From: VRUE01 sp963819755
GTDB lineage: Bacteria > Actinomycetota > Thermoleophilia > Solirubrobacterales > 70-9
Length of the DNA: 64,000 nucleotides
Direction of reading: 5' to 3'
Assembly: GCA_963819755.1 (NCBI GenBank)
Contig: CAWFXB010000002.1
Location: 1,426,001-1,490,000, forward strand
Under the pieces are notes generated by a model. That model was given only the letters and a program-made list of their open reading frames with translations, was not told the DNA's origin and did no database searches. How positions within the stretch are numbered: position 1 is the stretch's first letter; each line of letters begins with the position of its first letter. A program made the position numbers and the translations under genes. Shown in pieces: positions 23,989 to 32,179 of the stretch.

Positions 23989-25457
23989 TGGACCTCCCCA
24001 ACGGAAACGTGTCGTGGCCGCAGCAGCGAGACGCCGGCGCCGACCACCGAGGTTGCCGCCAGTACCCAGAGGGCCGTGTGCATGTTGTGGATGAAGGGGT
24101 CGAGCTGAGCGCTGGAGAGGCCGGCGGCGAGCCCGGAGAAGATCTTGAAGAGGACGGGTTGAGGCACGGCGGCGGTGACGATCGCCAGGACGAAGGCGAT
24201 CGAGATCACCGCGCCGGTGTTCTGCAGCATCGTGCGGGCGCCGGCGGCGATGCCGCGGCGCTGCACTGGCACGGTTCCCATCATCGCCGCGGTGTTGGGC
24301 GAGTTGAACATCCCCGAGCCGATCCCGACGAGGGCGAGCCAGAGCATGCTCTGCCAGTAGGGGCTGCCGGCCTGCAGCGTCGTCATCAGGGCAAGCGCGG
24401 CGGCGCTGACCAGCATGCCCAGCGCCGCCAGGGCGCGCGAGCCGTGGCGGTCGGCCCAGATCCCGGCCAGGGGCGAGGCGACCAGCATCCCCAGCGCCAT
24501 CGGCGCCAGCTTGATCCCGGCCGTGATCGGGTCGTCGCCCTGGGCTCCCTGGAAGTAGAAGACGAAGACGAAGAGCAGGGCGAAGCGGGAGAGGCCGTTG
24601 ATGAAGGCGGCAGCGGTCGCCGCGGCGAACATCCGGTTGCGGAAGATCGTCAGGTCGAGCATCGGCGCGCGGCCGCGGTGCTCGATCAGGACGAAGAGGG
24701 GCAGCAGCACGGCGGCCACAATGAGGCTGCCGATCACCAGCGGGTCGTCCCAACCCGAGATTCCGCCCCGCGAGATCCCGTAGACGAGCCCGGTGAGGCC
24801 GAAGACGAAGGTGACCGTGCCGGCCACGTCGAAGCCACGGACGGTGTCACGCCGGGAGAGCTCGCGCAGGATGAGCGCGCTCCAGGCGGCCCCGGCCAGC
24901 GCCAGCGGTACGTTGAACCAGAAGACCCACTGCCAGGAGATCGCGACCAGGGCGCCGCCTAGGACCGGGCCGAGGACGAGGCCGACCGCTGCGACCATCG
25001 TGTTGGTCCCCATCGCCAGGCCGAGCTCCTCCTTTGGGAAGGCGTCGGTGACCAGGGCCGGCCCGTTGGCGAAGATGAAGGCGCCGCCGACGCCCTGGAC
25101 GATTCGCCAGAGGATCAGCTGCGTGCCGTCGGCCGAGAAGCCGGCGCCGAGCGAGGCCACGGCGAAGACGAGGAACCCGGCGACGAAGGCGTTCTTGCGT
25201 CCGAAGAGATCGGAGAGCCGGCCGGCGGTGAGGACAAGCACGGTCGAGGCGATCATGTAGGCGAGGATCACCCAGACCAGTTCGAGCAGACTGGTCCCCA
25301 GTGCTCGCTCGAGGTCCGGCAGGGCGATGACGAGCGTGCCCGAGTTGGTGGCGACGAGAAGCATGCCGAGGCTGGTGCAGGAGAGCGCCCACCACTTGTA
25401 GTGCTCGTGGTCGGCGGCCACTCCGGCGCGCCCGGCAAATCTATTCCTTACGTTCAC
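23973..25457 (-). CDS. MFS drug exporter, 14-TM DHA2-type
   Basis: Protein of 494 aa from GTG 25457; the open frame goes back further but upstream residues lack membrane character. About 14 hydrophobic segments. Motif A-like GRLSDLFGRKNAFVAGF after TM2 and motif C-like GLVLGPVLGGAL in TM5 place it with drug:proton antiporters. The following MerR gene overlaps its end. Upstream lies a 17-bp perfect inverted repeat between this gene and the divergent ytoQ gene. Confidence 0.88.
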   Translation of the reverse strand: MNVRNRFAGRAGVAADHEHYKWWALSCTSLGMLLVATNSGTLVIALPDLERALGTSLLELVWVILAYMIASTVLVLTAGRLSDLFGRKNAFVAGFLVFAVASLGAGFSADGTQLILWRIVQGVGGAFIFANGPALVTDAFPKEELGLAMGTNTMVAAVGLVLGPVLGGALVAISWQWVFWFNVPLALAGAAWSALILRELSRRDTVRGFDVAGTVTFVFGLTGLVYGISRGGISGWDDPLVIGSLIVAAVLLPLFVLIEHRGRAPMLDLTIFRNRMFAAATAAAFINGLSRFALLFVFVFYFQGAQGDDPITAGIKLAPMALGMLVASPLAGIWADRHGSRALAALGMLVSAAALALMTTLQAGSPYWQSMLWLALVGIGSGMFNSPNTAAMMGTVPVQRRGIAAGARTMLQNTGAVISIAFVLAIVTAAVPQPVLFKIFSGLAAGLSSAQLDPFIHNMHTALWVLAATSVVGAGVSLLRPRHVSVGEVQWAEG

Positions 25458-25474
25458 GTCAAGTACGTTAGCAA

Positions 25475-25521
25475 GCGCGGTCGAGCTTTGGGTCGGATAG
25501 CGCACCAAAGCTCGACCGCGC
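25475..25521. promoter_or_regulatory. 17-bp perfect inverted repeat in divergent promoter region
   Basis: GCGCGGTCGAGCTTTGG (25475-25491) and its exact complement (25505-25521) flank a 13-nt spacer, 18 bp upstream of the MFS start and 24 bp upstream of ytoQ. In this position it could be an operator for the co-encoded MerR regulator or a bidirectional hairpin that insulates the two transcripts. Confidence 0.55.
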
Positions 25522-25544
25522 CCACTGCGGGCTAGGATTCGGCT

Positions 25545-26006
25545 GTGGCCGAGCGAACCTGGAGCGTCTATCTCTCCGGCGAGATCCACTCCGATTGGCG
25601 CGAGCGGATCGAAGCCGGAGCGCACGAGGCGGTCCTGCCGGTCGTCTTCTCGTCGCCGGTCACCGACCACGCCGCCTCTGACGACGCCGGGGTCGGCACG
25701 CTGGGCGATGAGAGCGAGCCCTTCTGGCGCGACCACATGGGAGCCGGCGTCAACGCGATCCGCACCCAGACCCTGATCCGTGCCGCCGACCTGGTCATCG
25801 TCCGCTTCGGCGACAAATACCGCCAGTGGAACGCAGCCTTCGACGCCGGTTACGCCGCCGCGCTGGGCAAGCCATACGTCACCCTGCACGACCCCGACTT
25901 CGACCACGCGCTGAAGGAGGTCGACCGGGCCGCACAGGGCACGGCGCGCACGGCCGAGCAAGTGGTCGACCTGCTGCGCTACGTGATTGCCGGTAGGTTG
26001 CGCTGA
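25545..26006 (+). CDS. ytoQ: YtoQ-family protein
   Basis: Protein of 153 aa from a GTG. Full-length match to the YtoQ family from memory: WSVYLSGEIHSDWRERI at the start, FSSPVTDHAASDDAG, and VIVRFGDKYRQWNAAFDAGYAAALGKPYVTLHD. The fold is expected to be nucleoside 2-deoxyribosyltransferase-like, but no activity is established. It overlaps the next gene by one base (TGATG). Confidence 0.88.
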   Translation: MAERTWSVYLSGEIHSDWRERIEAGAHEAVLPVVFSSPVTDHAASDDAGVGTLGDESEPFWRDHMGAGVNAIRTQTLIRAADLVIVRFGDKYRQWNAAFDAGYAAALGKPYVTLHDPDFDHALKEVDRAAQGTARTAEQVVDLLRYVIAGRLR

Positions 26007-26491
26007 TGGCAGGCGAGGCAAACCGGGCGACGATCGAGCGCTTCTACGAGGCGTTCGGCCAGTGCAACGGCGCGGCGATGACCGCCGAGTACGCGCAGGA
26101 CGCCCATTTCCGTGACCCCGCCTTTGGCGATCTCCAGGGCGCCGACATCGGTGCGATGTGGCGGATGCTGACCAGTCGCGCCACCGACCTGAAGATCGAG
26201 CTGCACGAGCACGAGGCGGATGAGGAGTCGGGCTCGGCGCACTGGATCGCCCGCTACACGTTCTCCACCGGCCGCCCCGTGGTCAACGACATCCAGGCCA
26301 AGTTCCGCTTCGCCGATGGCAAGATCGCCGACCACGTCGACGAGTTCGACTTCCGCCACTGGGCCAGGCAGGCACTCGGCCCGAGCGGAACCCTGGTGGC
26401 GCTGCTGCCGCCGCTGCGCTCGAAAGCACGCGCCAAAGCGCTCGACCAGCTCGAGACCTTCAAGCGCGACGAGACCGGCTCCAGCATCTAG
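26006..26491 (+). CDS. SnoaL-like/NTF2-like protein
   Basis: Protein of 161 aa. NTF2-like family: RATIERFYEAFGQCNGAAM then YAQDAHFRDPAFGDLQG, WRMLTSRATDLKIELHE and DGKIADHVDEFDFRHWARQALG. The family includes small isomerases and binding proteins; no catalytic role can be assigned. Co-transcribed with ytoQ. A second, unrelated-looking NTF2-like gene is at 16494. Confidence 0.82.
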   Translation: MAGEANRATIERFYEAFGQCNGAAMTAEYAQDAHFRDPAFGDLQGADIGAMWRMLTSRATDLKIELHEHEADEESGSAHWIARYTFSTGRPVVNDIQAKFRFADGKIADHVDEFDFRHWARQALGPSGTLVALLPPLRSKARAKALDQLETFKRDETGSSI

Positions 26492-26516
26492 CCAGAGCTA
26501 CCGTCGGGAGAGCGTG

Positions 26517-26530
26517 CGAACATATGTTCG
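26517..26530. promoter_or_regulatory. LexA (SOS) box
   Basis: Perfect 14-bp palindrome CGAACATATGTTCG, an exact fit to the Gram-positive/actinobacterial SOS box pattern GAAC-N4-GTTC. It ends one base before the ATG of the radical SAM gene, so LexA bound here would block transcription start or an initiating leaderless transcript. Confidence 0.8.
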
Positions 26531-26531
26531 T

Positions 26532-27614
26532 ATGCGCTGGGATGAGCAACTGATCGAGAACGACATGCGGTTGCCTGGGATCGGCGACGGCACAGTGGTG
26601 CGCACTTTCGACGCGCCGGAGGCGATGGGGATCAACTTCCACGAGGTGCGCGCCCGCTCGGCGCTGAACCACGTGCCCGGCGGTCGCTACGGCTTCAGCT
26701 ACACGGTCAATCCGTTTCGGGGATGCACCCATGCCTGTGTCTTCTGCTTCGCCAGGAGCTCGCACACCTATCTCGACTTTGACGCCGGGCGCGACTTCGA
26801 GCGCGAGATCGTCGTCAAGGTCAACGTGCCTGAGGTGCTGCGGGCCGAGCTGGCCAGGCCAAGCTGGAAGCGCGATCTGGTTGCCCTCGGAACCAACACC
26901 GATCCCTATCAGTGGGTCGAGAGCCGCTACCGCTTCATGCCGGAGATCCTGTCCGCGCTGGAGGAGGCCGAAACCCCCGTCTCGGTCCTCACCAAGTCGC
27001 CGCTGGCGCTGCGCGACATCGACCTCTTCGAGCGGATGGCGAAGCGCCTGCCGGTCTCGGTCAACCTCTCCGTCCCGACCCTCGACGAGGACGCCTGGCG
27101 AGCCACCGAGCCCCACACCCCCAGTCCTTTGGCCCGCCTAGACGCAGTAGCTGAATTGCGCAAGCGAGGCATCGACTCAGGAGTGCTGATCGCCCCGCTG
27201 ATGCCGGGCATCAATGACGACCCCGACCAGGTCCAGTCGATAGTCGATCGAGCTCGCGAAGCAAACGCGACTTTTCTGGGCGGCGTAGCGCTTCACCTAC
27301 GCGGAGAGGTTCGCGACGTTTTCTTTGCCTGGCTGGAGGCCAAACGCCCCGACCTCCTCCCGCGCTACGAGCAGCTCTACGCCAACGGCCGCGCCAACAT
27401 GCGCCCGGATCAACGAAAGCGAACGACGAAAGCTGTTCGCGGCTGGGGACGGAGCCGAGCAAGAGGAGAGGGACGGGGGGTCCTCCCGACGGGCGGATGC
27501 TCAGAGCGGCCGGCCGGTCAACCTCCGAACCCAGATGGGCATTCCGCGCCGGCCGCGAGTCCGGCGGGAGGACCCCCCGTCCCTCTCCGACCTGGCCAGC
27601 GCTCGCTTTTCTAG
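26532..27614 (+). CDS. Rv2578c-type radical SAM protein (SPL-like)
   Basis: Protein of 360 aa from ATG 26532 (ATG 26565 is an alternative). Radical SAM cluster motif CTHACVFC in NPFRGCTHACVFCFAR, with DLVALGTNTDPYQWVE and PVSVLTKSPLALRDIDL as in the actinobacterial family related to spore photoproduct lyase. A perfect SOS box abuts the start, pointing to a role in the DNA-damage response; a DNA ligase converges on it. The C-terminal 50 residues (from about GRSRARGEGRG) are low-complexity and encoded by an inverted-repeat element, so the ancestral protein probably ended near there. The substrate is unknown. Confidence 0.85.
   Translation: MRWDEQLIENDMRLPGIGDGTVVRTFDAPEAMGINFHEVRARSALNHVPGGRYGFSYTVNPFRGCTHACVFCFARSSHTYLDFDAGRDFEREIVVKVNVPEVLRAELARPSWKRDLVALGTNTDPYQWVESRYRFMPEILSALEEAETPVSVLTKSPLALRDIDLFERMAKRLPVSVNLSVPTLDEDAWRATEPHTPSPLARLDAVAELRKRGIDSGVLIAPLMPGINDDPDQVQSIVDRAREANATFLGGVALHLRGEVRDVFFAWLEAKRPDLLPRYEQLYANGRANMRPDQRKRTTKAVRGWGRSRARGEGRGVLPTGGCSERPAGQPPNPDGHSAPAASPAGGPPVPLRPGQRSLF
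27465..27588. repeat. Palindromic element with 24-bp terminal inverted repeats
   Basis: Arms at 27465-27488 and 27565-27588 are exact complements over 24 bp (core GGGACGGGGGGTCCTCCCG), with a 76-bp middle that has further imperfect pairing. It resembles a REP/MITE-type unit that entered the 3' end of the radical SAM gene and extended its frame. I saw no second copy in this window. Confidence 0.6.
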
Positions 27615-28564
27615 TCCCCCTGATCCAGCAGATCGAAGGTGCACTCGCGCGGATCTTTGTCGTCGCGAAAACGACGGAATCGCGCCCCGTGTCTGATCCG
27701 CCCCGTTGCCGCGTGGTCATAGCCGACTTCGATGACGAGCTCGGGTCGCAATGCCACCCACTCGAGGTCGCGCCCGCCCGTCCAGCGACTGGGCTCTGCC
27801 GTTCCGCTGTCGCCAGTCTCCAGTGGCGCCAGCATCTTTGGCATCGCACGTTTGGCCGCGGCGCTGAAGCCGGAGATGTGGCCGACCGAGCGGAGCTCGC
27901 CATCGTCGTAGAGGCCGAGAATGAGCGAGCCGACGGTGCCCTCCTCTTTGCCCGGTCGCCAGCCCATCACCACGCAGTCGATCTCGCGCTCGCGCTTTAC
28001 CTTGGCCATCCCCTTGCGCTTGCCCGGTATGTAGAGGGCGTCGAGCTGCTTGGCCATCACTCCCTCGGTGGTGCGCAGCCATTGCTCGGCCTGCTCGGGC
28101 TCCGGACTCAGGTTCGAGGGCTCCGCGCCGGTCTCATCCGCCAGGGCCTCCAGACGAGCGCGGCGCTCGCCGAACGGGGTGTCGAGCAGCGCTTCATCCC
28201 CCTCGGCGAGCAGGTCGAAGGCGACGTAGCCGGCCGGGATCTCTTTCGAGAGCAGGTTTATCCGCGACTCGGCCGGGTGGATGCGCTGCTGCAGAGCGTC
28301 GAATTCGAGGTTGCCCTCGGCGTCGCGGATGACCAGCTCACCGTCGAGCACGTAGCGCCCCGGGGAGAAGCTCAGCTCCGGGAAGTAGCGGGTCAGGTCT
28401 TTGCCGCCGCGCGACTGGATGTAGGCGTCCTCGGGGCCGTCGACGAAGACGATCGCGCGGAAGCCGTCGAGCTTCTGCTCGTAGGCCCACTCCTCGCCGC
28501 GGGGCAGCTCTTTGCGGGTCAGCGCCAGTTGCGGCTTGATCGGCGGCGAGAGCGGGAGCTTCAC
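27611..28564 (-). CDS. ATP-dependent DNA ligase (LigD/LigC-like)
   Basis: Protein of 317 aa from GTG 28564. Adenylation motif I YEQKLDGFRA with K31 as nucleotide acceptor, motif III-like YVLDGELV, motif IV EGVMAKQL and motif V GMAKVKRERE, then an OB-fold domain (GTVGSLILGLYDDGELR). It corresponds to the stand-alone ligase domain used in actinobacterial end-joining or LigC-type repair; no Ku or polymerase domain is adjacent. GTG overlaps the stop of the ABC ATPase by 4 nt, making it the last gene of the transporter operon, and its 3' end overlaps the SOS-linked radical SAM gene by 4 bp. Confidence 0.9.
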   Translation of the reverse strand: MKLPLSPPIKPQLALTRKELPRGEEWAYEQKLDGFRAIVFVDGPEDAYIQSRGGKDLTRYFPELSFSPGRYVLDGELVIRDAEGNLEFDALQQRIHPAESRINLLSKEIPAGYVAFDLLAEGDEALLDTPFGERRARLEALADETGAEPSNLSPEPEQAEQWLRTTEGVMAKQLDALYIPGKRKGMAKVKREREIDCVVMGWRPGKEEGTVGSLILGLYDDGELRSVGHISGFSAAAKRAMPKMLAPLETGDSGTAEPSRWTGGRDLEWVALRPELVIEVGYDHAATGRIRHGARFRRFRDDKDPRECTFDLLDQGD

Positions 28565-30213
28565 GCCCTGAAGTCTGCCCGACGGGCGCGGCTCTCGCGC
28601 GGGTCGGGAACGGGCACCGCCGCGAGCAAGGTCTTCGTATAGGGATCGGAGGGTCGCTCGCAGACCTGGTCGGCAGGGCCCTGCTCGACGATCTTGCCGT
28701 CGTGCATGACTGCGATCCGGTCGGAGACATGGCGGACGACGCCGATGTCGTGGGCGACGAAGACGTAGGTCAGGCCGAGCTCCTCCTGGAGGTCGGAGAG
28801 CAGGGTGAGGATCTGCTCGCGGATCGAGACGTCGAGGGCCGAGACCGGCTCGTCGGCGACGATCAGCTTCGGCCGCAGCGCTAGGGCGCGGGCGATCCCG
28901 ACCCGTTGCCGCTGCCCGCCGGAGAACTCGTGCGGGTAGCGGTCGTAGTGCTCGGGGGAGAGGCCGACCCGCTCCAGCAGCTCCTGGACCTGACGGCGCA
29001 GCTCGGCGCCCGAGGCACGGTCCTGAACCCGCAGCGGCTCGCCGACGATCTGCCCGATCCGCTTGCGCGGGTTGAGCGAAGCGTAGGGGTCCTGGAAGAC
29101 CATCTGCATGTCGGGGCGCAACGGGCGCATCTGGCGGCGCGAGAGGCCGGCGATCTCATGGCCGTCGAAGCGGACCGAGCCCGAGGTCGGCGCCAATAGC
29201 TGCAGCACCGCCCGCGAGAGAGTCGACTTGCCGCTGCCCGACTCTCCCACCAGGCCGAGGGTCTCGCCGCGATCGACGCTGAAGCTGACCCCGTCGACCG
29301 CGCGCACCCGGTCGACCTCGCGGTCGAACAGCAGCCCGCGTTTGACCGGGAAGTGCTTGACCAGGTCGGTGACCTCGAGCAACGATCCCGCGCTCTTGCC
29401 AGGGCGTAGCGGCGGGGCCTGGTCGAGCCGCACGACGGCGCCGAGCAGCTTGCGCGTGTAGGGGTCCTTGGTCGCGTAGAAGACGTCGTCGAGGTCGCCC
29501 CGCTCGACGATCTTCCCCTCGTGCATCACCAGCACCCGGTCGGCCATTTCGGCGACGACGCCGAAGTCGTGGGTGATCAGGATCGTCGCCAGGCCGCGTT
29601 CGCGGTTCAGCCGCCTCAGCAGATCGAGGATCTGCGCCTGGATCGTCACGTCGAGCGCGGTCGTCGGCTCGTCGGCGATCAGCACTTCCGGCTCCAGGGT
29701 CAGCGCCATCGCGATCATCGCCCGCTGCCGCATCCCGCCGGAGAACTCGTGCGGGTAGCGGTCGACGCGCTGTTCCGGATCCGGCAGGCCTACCGAGCCC
29801 AACAGCTCCACCGCCCGCTCGCGTGCATCGCTCCGGCTCACCTGCGGGCGGTGTGCCTGGATCGCCTCGATCAACTGGTCGCCGACCCGGTAAACCGGGT
29901 TGAAGGAGGTCATCGGATCCTGGAAGACCATCGCGATCCGCTCGCCGCGGACCTGGCGCAGCTCTTCCTCGCCGGCGCCGATCAGCTCGCTGCCGGCGAG
30001 CCGCACCGAGCCCTCGATCCGCGCGTTGGGGGAGCGGGTGAGGCCGATGATCGTCTGCGCGGTGACGCTCTTGCCCGAGCCCGACTCGCCGACGATCGCC
30101 AGCACCTCACCGGGTGCGAGCTCGAAGGAGACGCCGTCTACCGCTTGCACCCGGCCACCTTCGGTTGCGAAGCTGACCCGCAGGTCATCGACGCTGAGCA
30201 GTGCCTCGCTCAT
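28561..30213 (-). CDS. Peptide/nickel ABC transporter, fused dual ATPase
   Basis: Protein of 550 aa combining both ATPases (OppD and OppF type) in one chain. The N-half has Walker A GESGSGKSVTAQ, signature FSGGMRQR and Walker B VLIADEPTTALD; the C-half has GESGSGKSTLSR, FSGGQRQR and LIVADEPVSALD. Each half ends with the oligopeptide-type C-terminal region (KDPYTRKLLGAV, SDPYTKTLLAAV). The longer open frame upstream is antisense noise in the permease gene. ATGA overlap with the upstream permease. Acts on the cytoplasmic side of the importer. Confidence 0.93.
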   Translation of the reverse strand: MSEALLSVDDLRVSFATEGGRVQAVDGVSFELAPGEVLAIVGESGSGKSVTAQTIIGLTRSPNARIEGSVRLAGSELIGAGEEELRQVRGERIAMVFQDPMTSFNPVYRVGDQLIEAIQAHRPQVSRSDARERAVELLGSVGLPDPEQRVDRYPHEFSGGMRQRAMIAMALTLEPEVLIADEPTTALDVTIQAQILDLLRRLNRERGLATILITHDFGVVAEMADRVLVMHEGKIVERGDLDDVFYATKDPYTRKLLGAVVRLDQAPPLRPGKSAGSLLEVTDLVKHFPVKRGLLFDREVDRVRAVDGVSFSVDRGETLGLVGESGSGKSTLSRAVLQLLAPTSGSVRFDGHEIAGLSRRQMRPLRPDMQMVFQDPYASLNPRKRIGQIVGEPLRVQDRASGAELRRQVQELLERVGLSPEHYDRYPHEFSGGQRQRVGIARALALRPKLIVADEPVSALDVSIREQILTLLSDLQEELGLTYVFVAHDIGVVRHVSDRIAVMHDGKIVEQGPADQVCERPSDPYTKTLLAAVPVPDPRESRARRADFRA

Positions 30214-31166
30214 TGCGCCGAGGTCCCCAGCTTGACCCGCGGGTCGAGGTAGGCGTAGGCGATGTCGACCAGGGTGTTGAAGAGGACGACGAAGAAGGCG
30301 CCGAAGAGGACCACCGCCATCACCGGCGGCAGATCGAAGTTGATCAGCGATTCGTAGGTGTAGGCGCCGATGCCTTCGAGGCCGAAGACCGCTTCGACCA
30401 GGATCGCGCCGCCGAGCAGGGCACCGAAGTCGAGGCCGAAGAGGGTGATGATCGGGACCAGCGAGTTGCGCAGCACGTGACGGGTCATCACCCGCCGCTC
30501 CGAAAGCCCCTTGGCCCGCGCCGTGCGCACGTAATCCTCGCCCATCGCGTCGAGCATGTTCGAGCGCAGCACGCGGCTGTAGAGGCCGACGTAGACGATC
30601 GCCAGCGTCACCCAGGGCAGGATCAAGTGGTTCGCCCACTGGATCGGGTCTTCGCTCAGCCCTATGTATTCGCCCGAGGGGAACAGTTCGAGCTGGTAGG
30701 TGAGGTAGTTGAGGAAGATCGCTGCAAGCCAGAAGACCGGCATCGAGATGCCGGCCACGGCGACGATCGTCAGCGCCCGGTCGAGCAGCCCACCTGCCCG
30801 CACCGCCGAGAGGTAGCCGAAGAGGATCCCGAAGAACATCCAGATCACCGCGGCGCCGATGCAGAGCGAGAAGGTCGCCGGGATCCCTTCGACGATCCGT
30901 TCGTTGACGTTTTCCCGCCCTTCGTAGGAGATCAGGTCGCCGCTGAAGATCTTCTTCATCATCGTCAGGTACTGCTGTGGCAGCGGGTCGTCGAAGCCCC
31001 ATTCTTCGTTGATGCTGGCGATCAGCGTTGGAGAGGCTTCCTTCCCCGCCAGCCGTTGAGCGGGATCGGAACTGGGGATTACGTTGAAGATCAGGAAGAC
31101 GATCACCGAGATCGCAAACAACACGAGCACCATCCCGACCAGGCGGCGGACGACGAAGCGACCCAT
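30210..31166 (-). CDS. Peptide ABC transporter permease (DppB/OppB type)
   Basis: Protein of 318 aa from ATG 31166. N-terminal GRFVVRRLVGMVLVLFAISVIVFLIFN is the usual first helix of the B-type permease; five further helices and the EAA loop EDYVRTARAKGLSERRVMTRHVLRN follow. It pairs with the C-type permease, with which it shares one base, and overlaps the ATPase gene by 4 nt. Confidence 0.93.
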   Translation of the reverse strand: MGRFVVRRLVGMVLVLFAISVIVFLIFNVIPSSDPAQRLAGKEASPTLIASINEEWGFDDPLPQQYLTMMKKIFSGDLISYEGRENVNERIVEGIPATFSLCIGAAVIWMFFGILFGYLSAVRAGGLLDRALTIVAVAGISMPVFWLAAIFLNYLTYQLELFPSGEYIGLSEDPIQWANHLILPWVTLAIVYVGLYSRVLRSNMLDAMGEDYVRTARAKGLSERRVMTRHVLRNSLVPIITLFGLDFGALLGGAILVEAVFGLEGIGAYTYESLINFDLPPVMAVVLFGAFFVVLFNTLVDIAYAYLDPRVKLGTSAQ

Positions 31167-32179
31167 CAGACCGCGGTCCCCTCGGGCTCGGCGATCCCCG
31201 CATGCGCCTCTAGCCGGACCTTTGATTTGGGGTCGAGGGCGTCGCGCAGGCCGTCGCCGAAGACGTTGATCGAAAGCACCGTGAGCAGCAGCATCGCGCC
31301 CGGGATGACGGTCAGCAGTGGCGCGCTGGTGAGCAGCTCGAAGCCCCCGGCGAGCATCGTCCCCCACGAGGTGTTGGGCGGCTGCACGCCGACGCCGAGG
31401 AAGGAGAGGGTCGCCTCGAGCAGCATGTTGTTGGCGACGCCGAGGGTGAAGAAGACGATCAGCGTCGAGGCGAGGTTGGGCAGCAGCTCACCGAACATCA
31501 CCCGCAGCGGCCCGGCGCCCTGCGAGACGGCGGCCTCGACGAACTCCTTCTCGCGCAGCGAGAGCACCTCGCCACGGATCGGCCGCGCCATGTAGGGGGT
31601 GTAGACGAAGGCGATGATCAGGATCGGGATCCAGATCGAGCTGCTCGAGAGGTGCAGTGGCCCGATCTGCAGGCCGCCGGTCGCCAGCGAGAGGCCGAGC
31701 GCGATCGCCAGCAGGGTCACCGGGAAGGCCCAGATCACGTCCATCGTCCGTGAGATCAGCGCGTCGGCCCAGCCGCGGTAGTAGCCGGCGAGCAGGCCGA
31801 GAGTCGTCGCCAGCAGCGTCGCGATCAGCGTTGCGAGGAAGCCGATCAAGAGCGAGATGCGACCGCCGTACATCAACCGGACCATCTCGTCGCGGCCGAG
31901 CCGGCCGTCGGCGCCGAGGAAGAACTTGCCGCCCGCGCCGAGCCAGAGCGGCCCGACCGGCTTGCCTTCGCGGTCGACGACCTCCTTCGTTTCGTCGCCG
32001 ACCTCGACCTTCTCCAGCGTGTGCGTCGCGTTCGGGCCGGTGTGGGCGACGTGATCCGCCCACAGCGGCGCCGCGAGAACGAAGACGACGATCGCGACGA
32101 AGAGGGCGCCGAAGGCGAGCGCGACCCGGTTGCGCAGCAGCCGCCGGTAGGCCAGATACCAGGGGCTGCGGCCCGCCAT
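31166..32179 (-). CDS. Peptide ABC transporter permease (DppC/OppC type)
   Basis: Protein of 337 aa. One N-terminal helix, an extended periplasmic insertion (residues about 45-95) and the permease core with GGRISLLIGFLATLIATLLATTLG and the EAA motif REKEFVEAAVSQGAGPLRVMFGELLPN. It continues to DALDPKSKVRLE near the C-terminus as typical. Starts one base into the stop of the binding protein gene. Confidence 0.93.
   Translation of the reverse strand: MAGRSPWYLAYRRLLRNRVALAFGALFVAIVVFVLAAPLWADHVAHTGPNATHTLEKVEVGDETKEVVDREGKPVGPLWLGAGGKFFLGADGRLGRDEMVRLMYGGRISLLIGFLATLIATLLATTLGLLAGYYRGWADALISRTMDVIWAFPVTLLAIALGLSLATGGLQIGPLHLSSSSIWIPILIIAFVYTPYMARPIRGEVLSLREKEFVEAAVSQGAGPLRVMFGELLPNLASTLIVFFTLGVANNMLLEATLSFLGVGVQPPNTSWGTMLAGGFELLTSAPLLTVIPGAMLLLTVLSINVFGDGLRDALDPKSKVRLEAHAGIAEPEGTAV

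Noticed and set aside
30210..31367. Longer frame for the DppB permease reaching into the DppC gene
   Set aside because: The extra N-terminus is antisense-free shadow of dppC and lacks membrane or start features; the ATG 31166 fits the family start.
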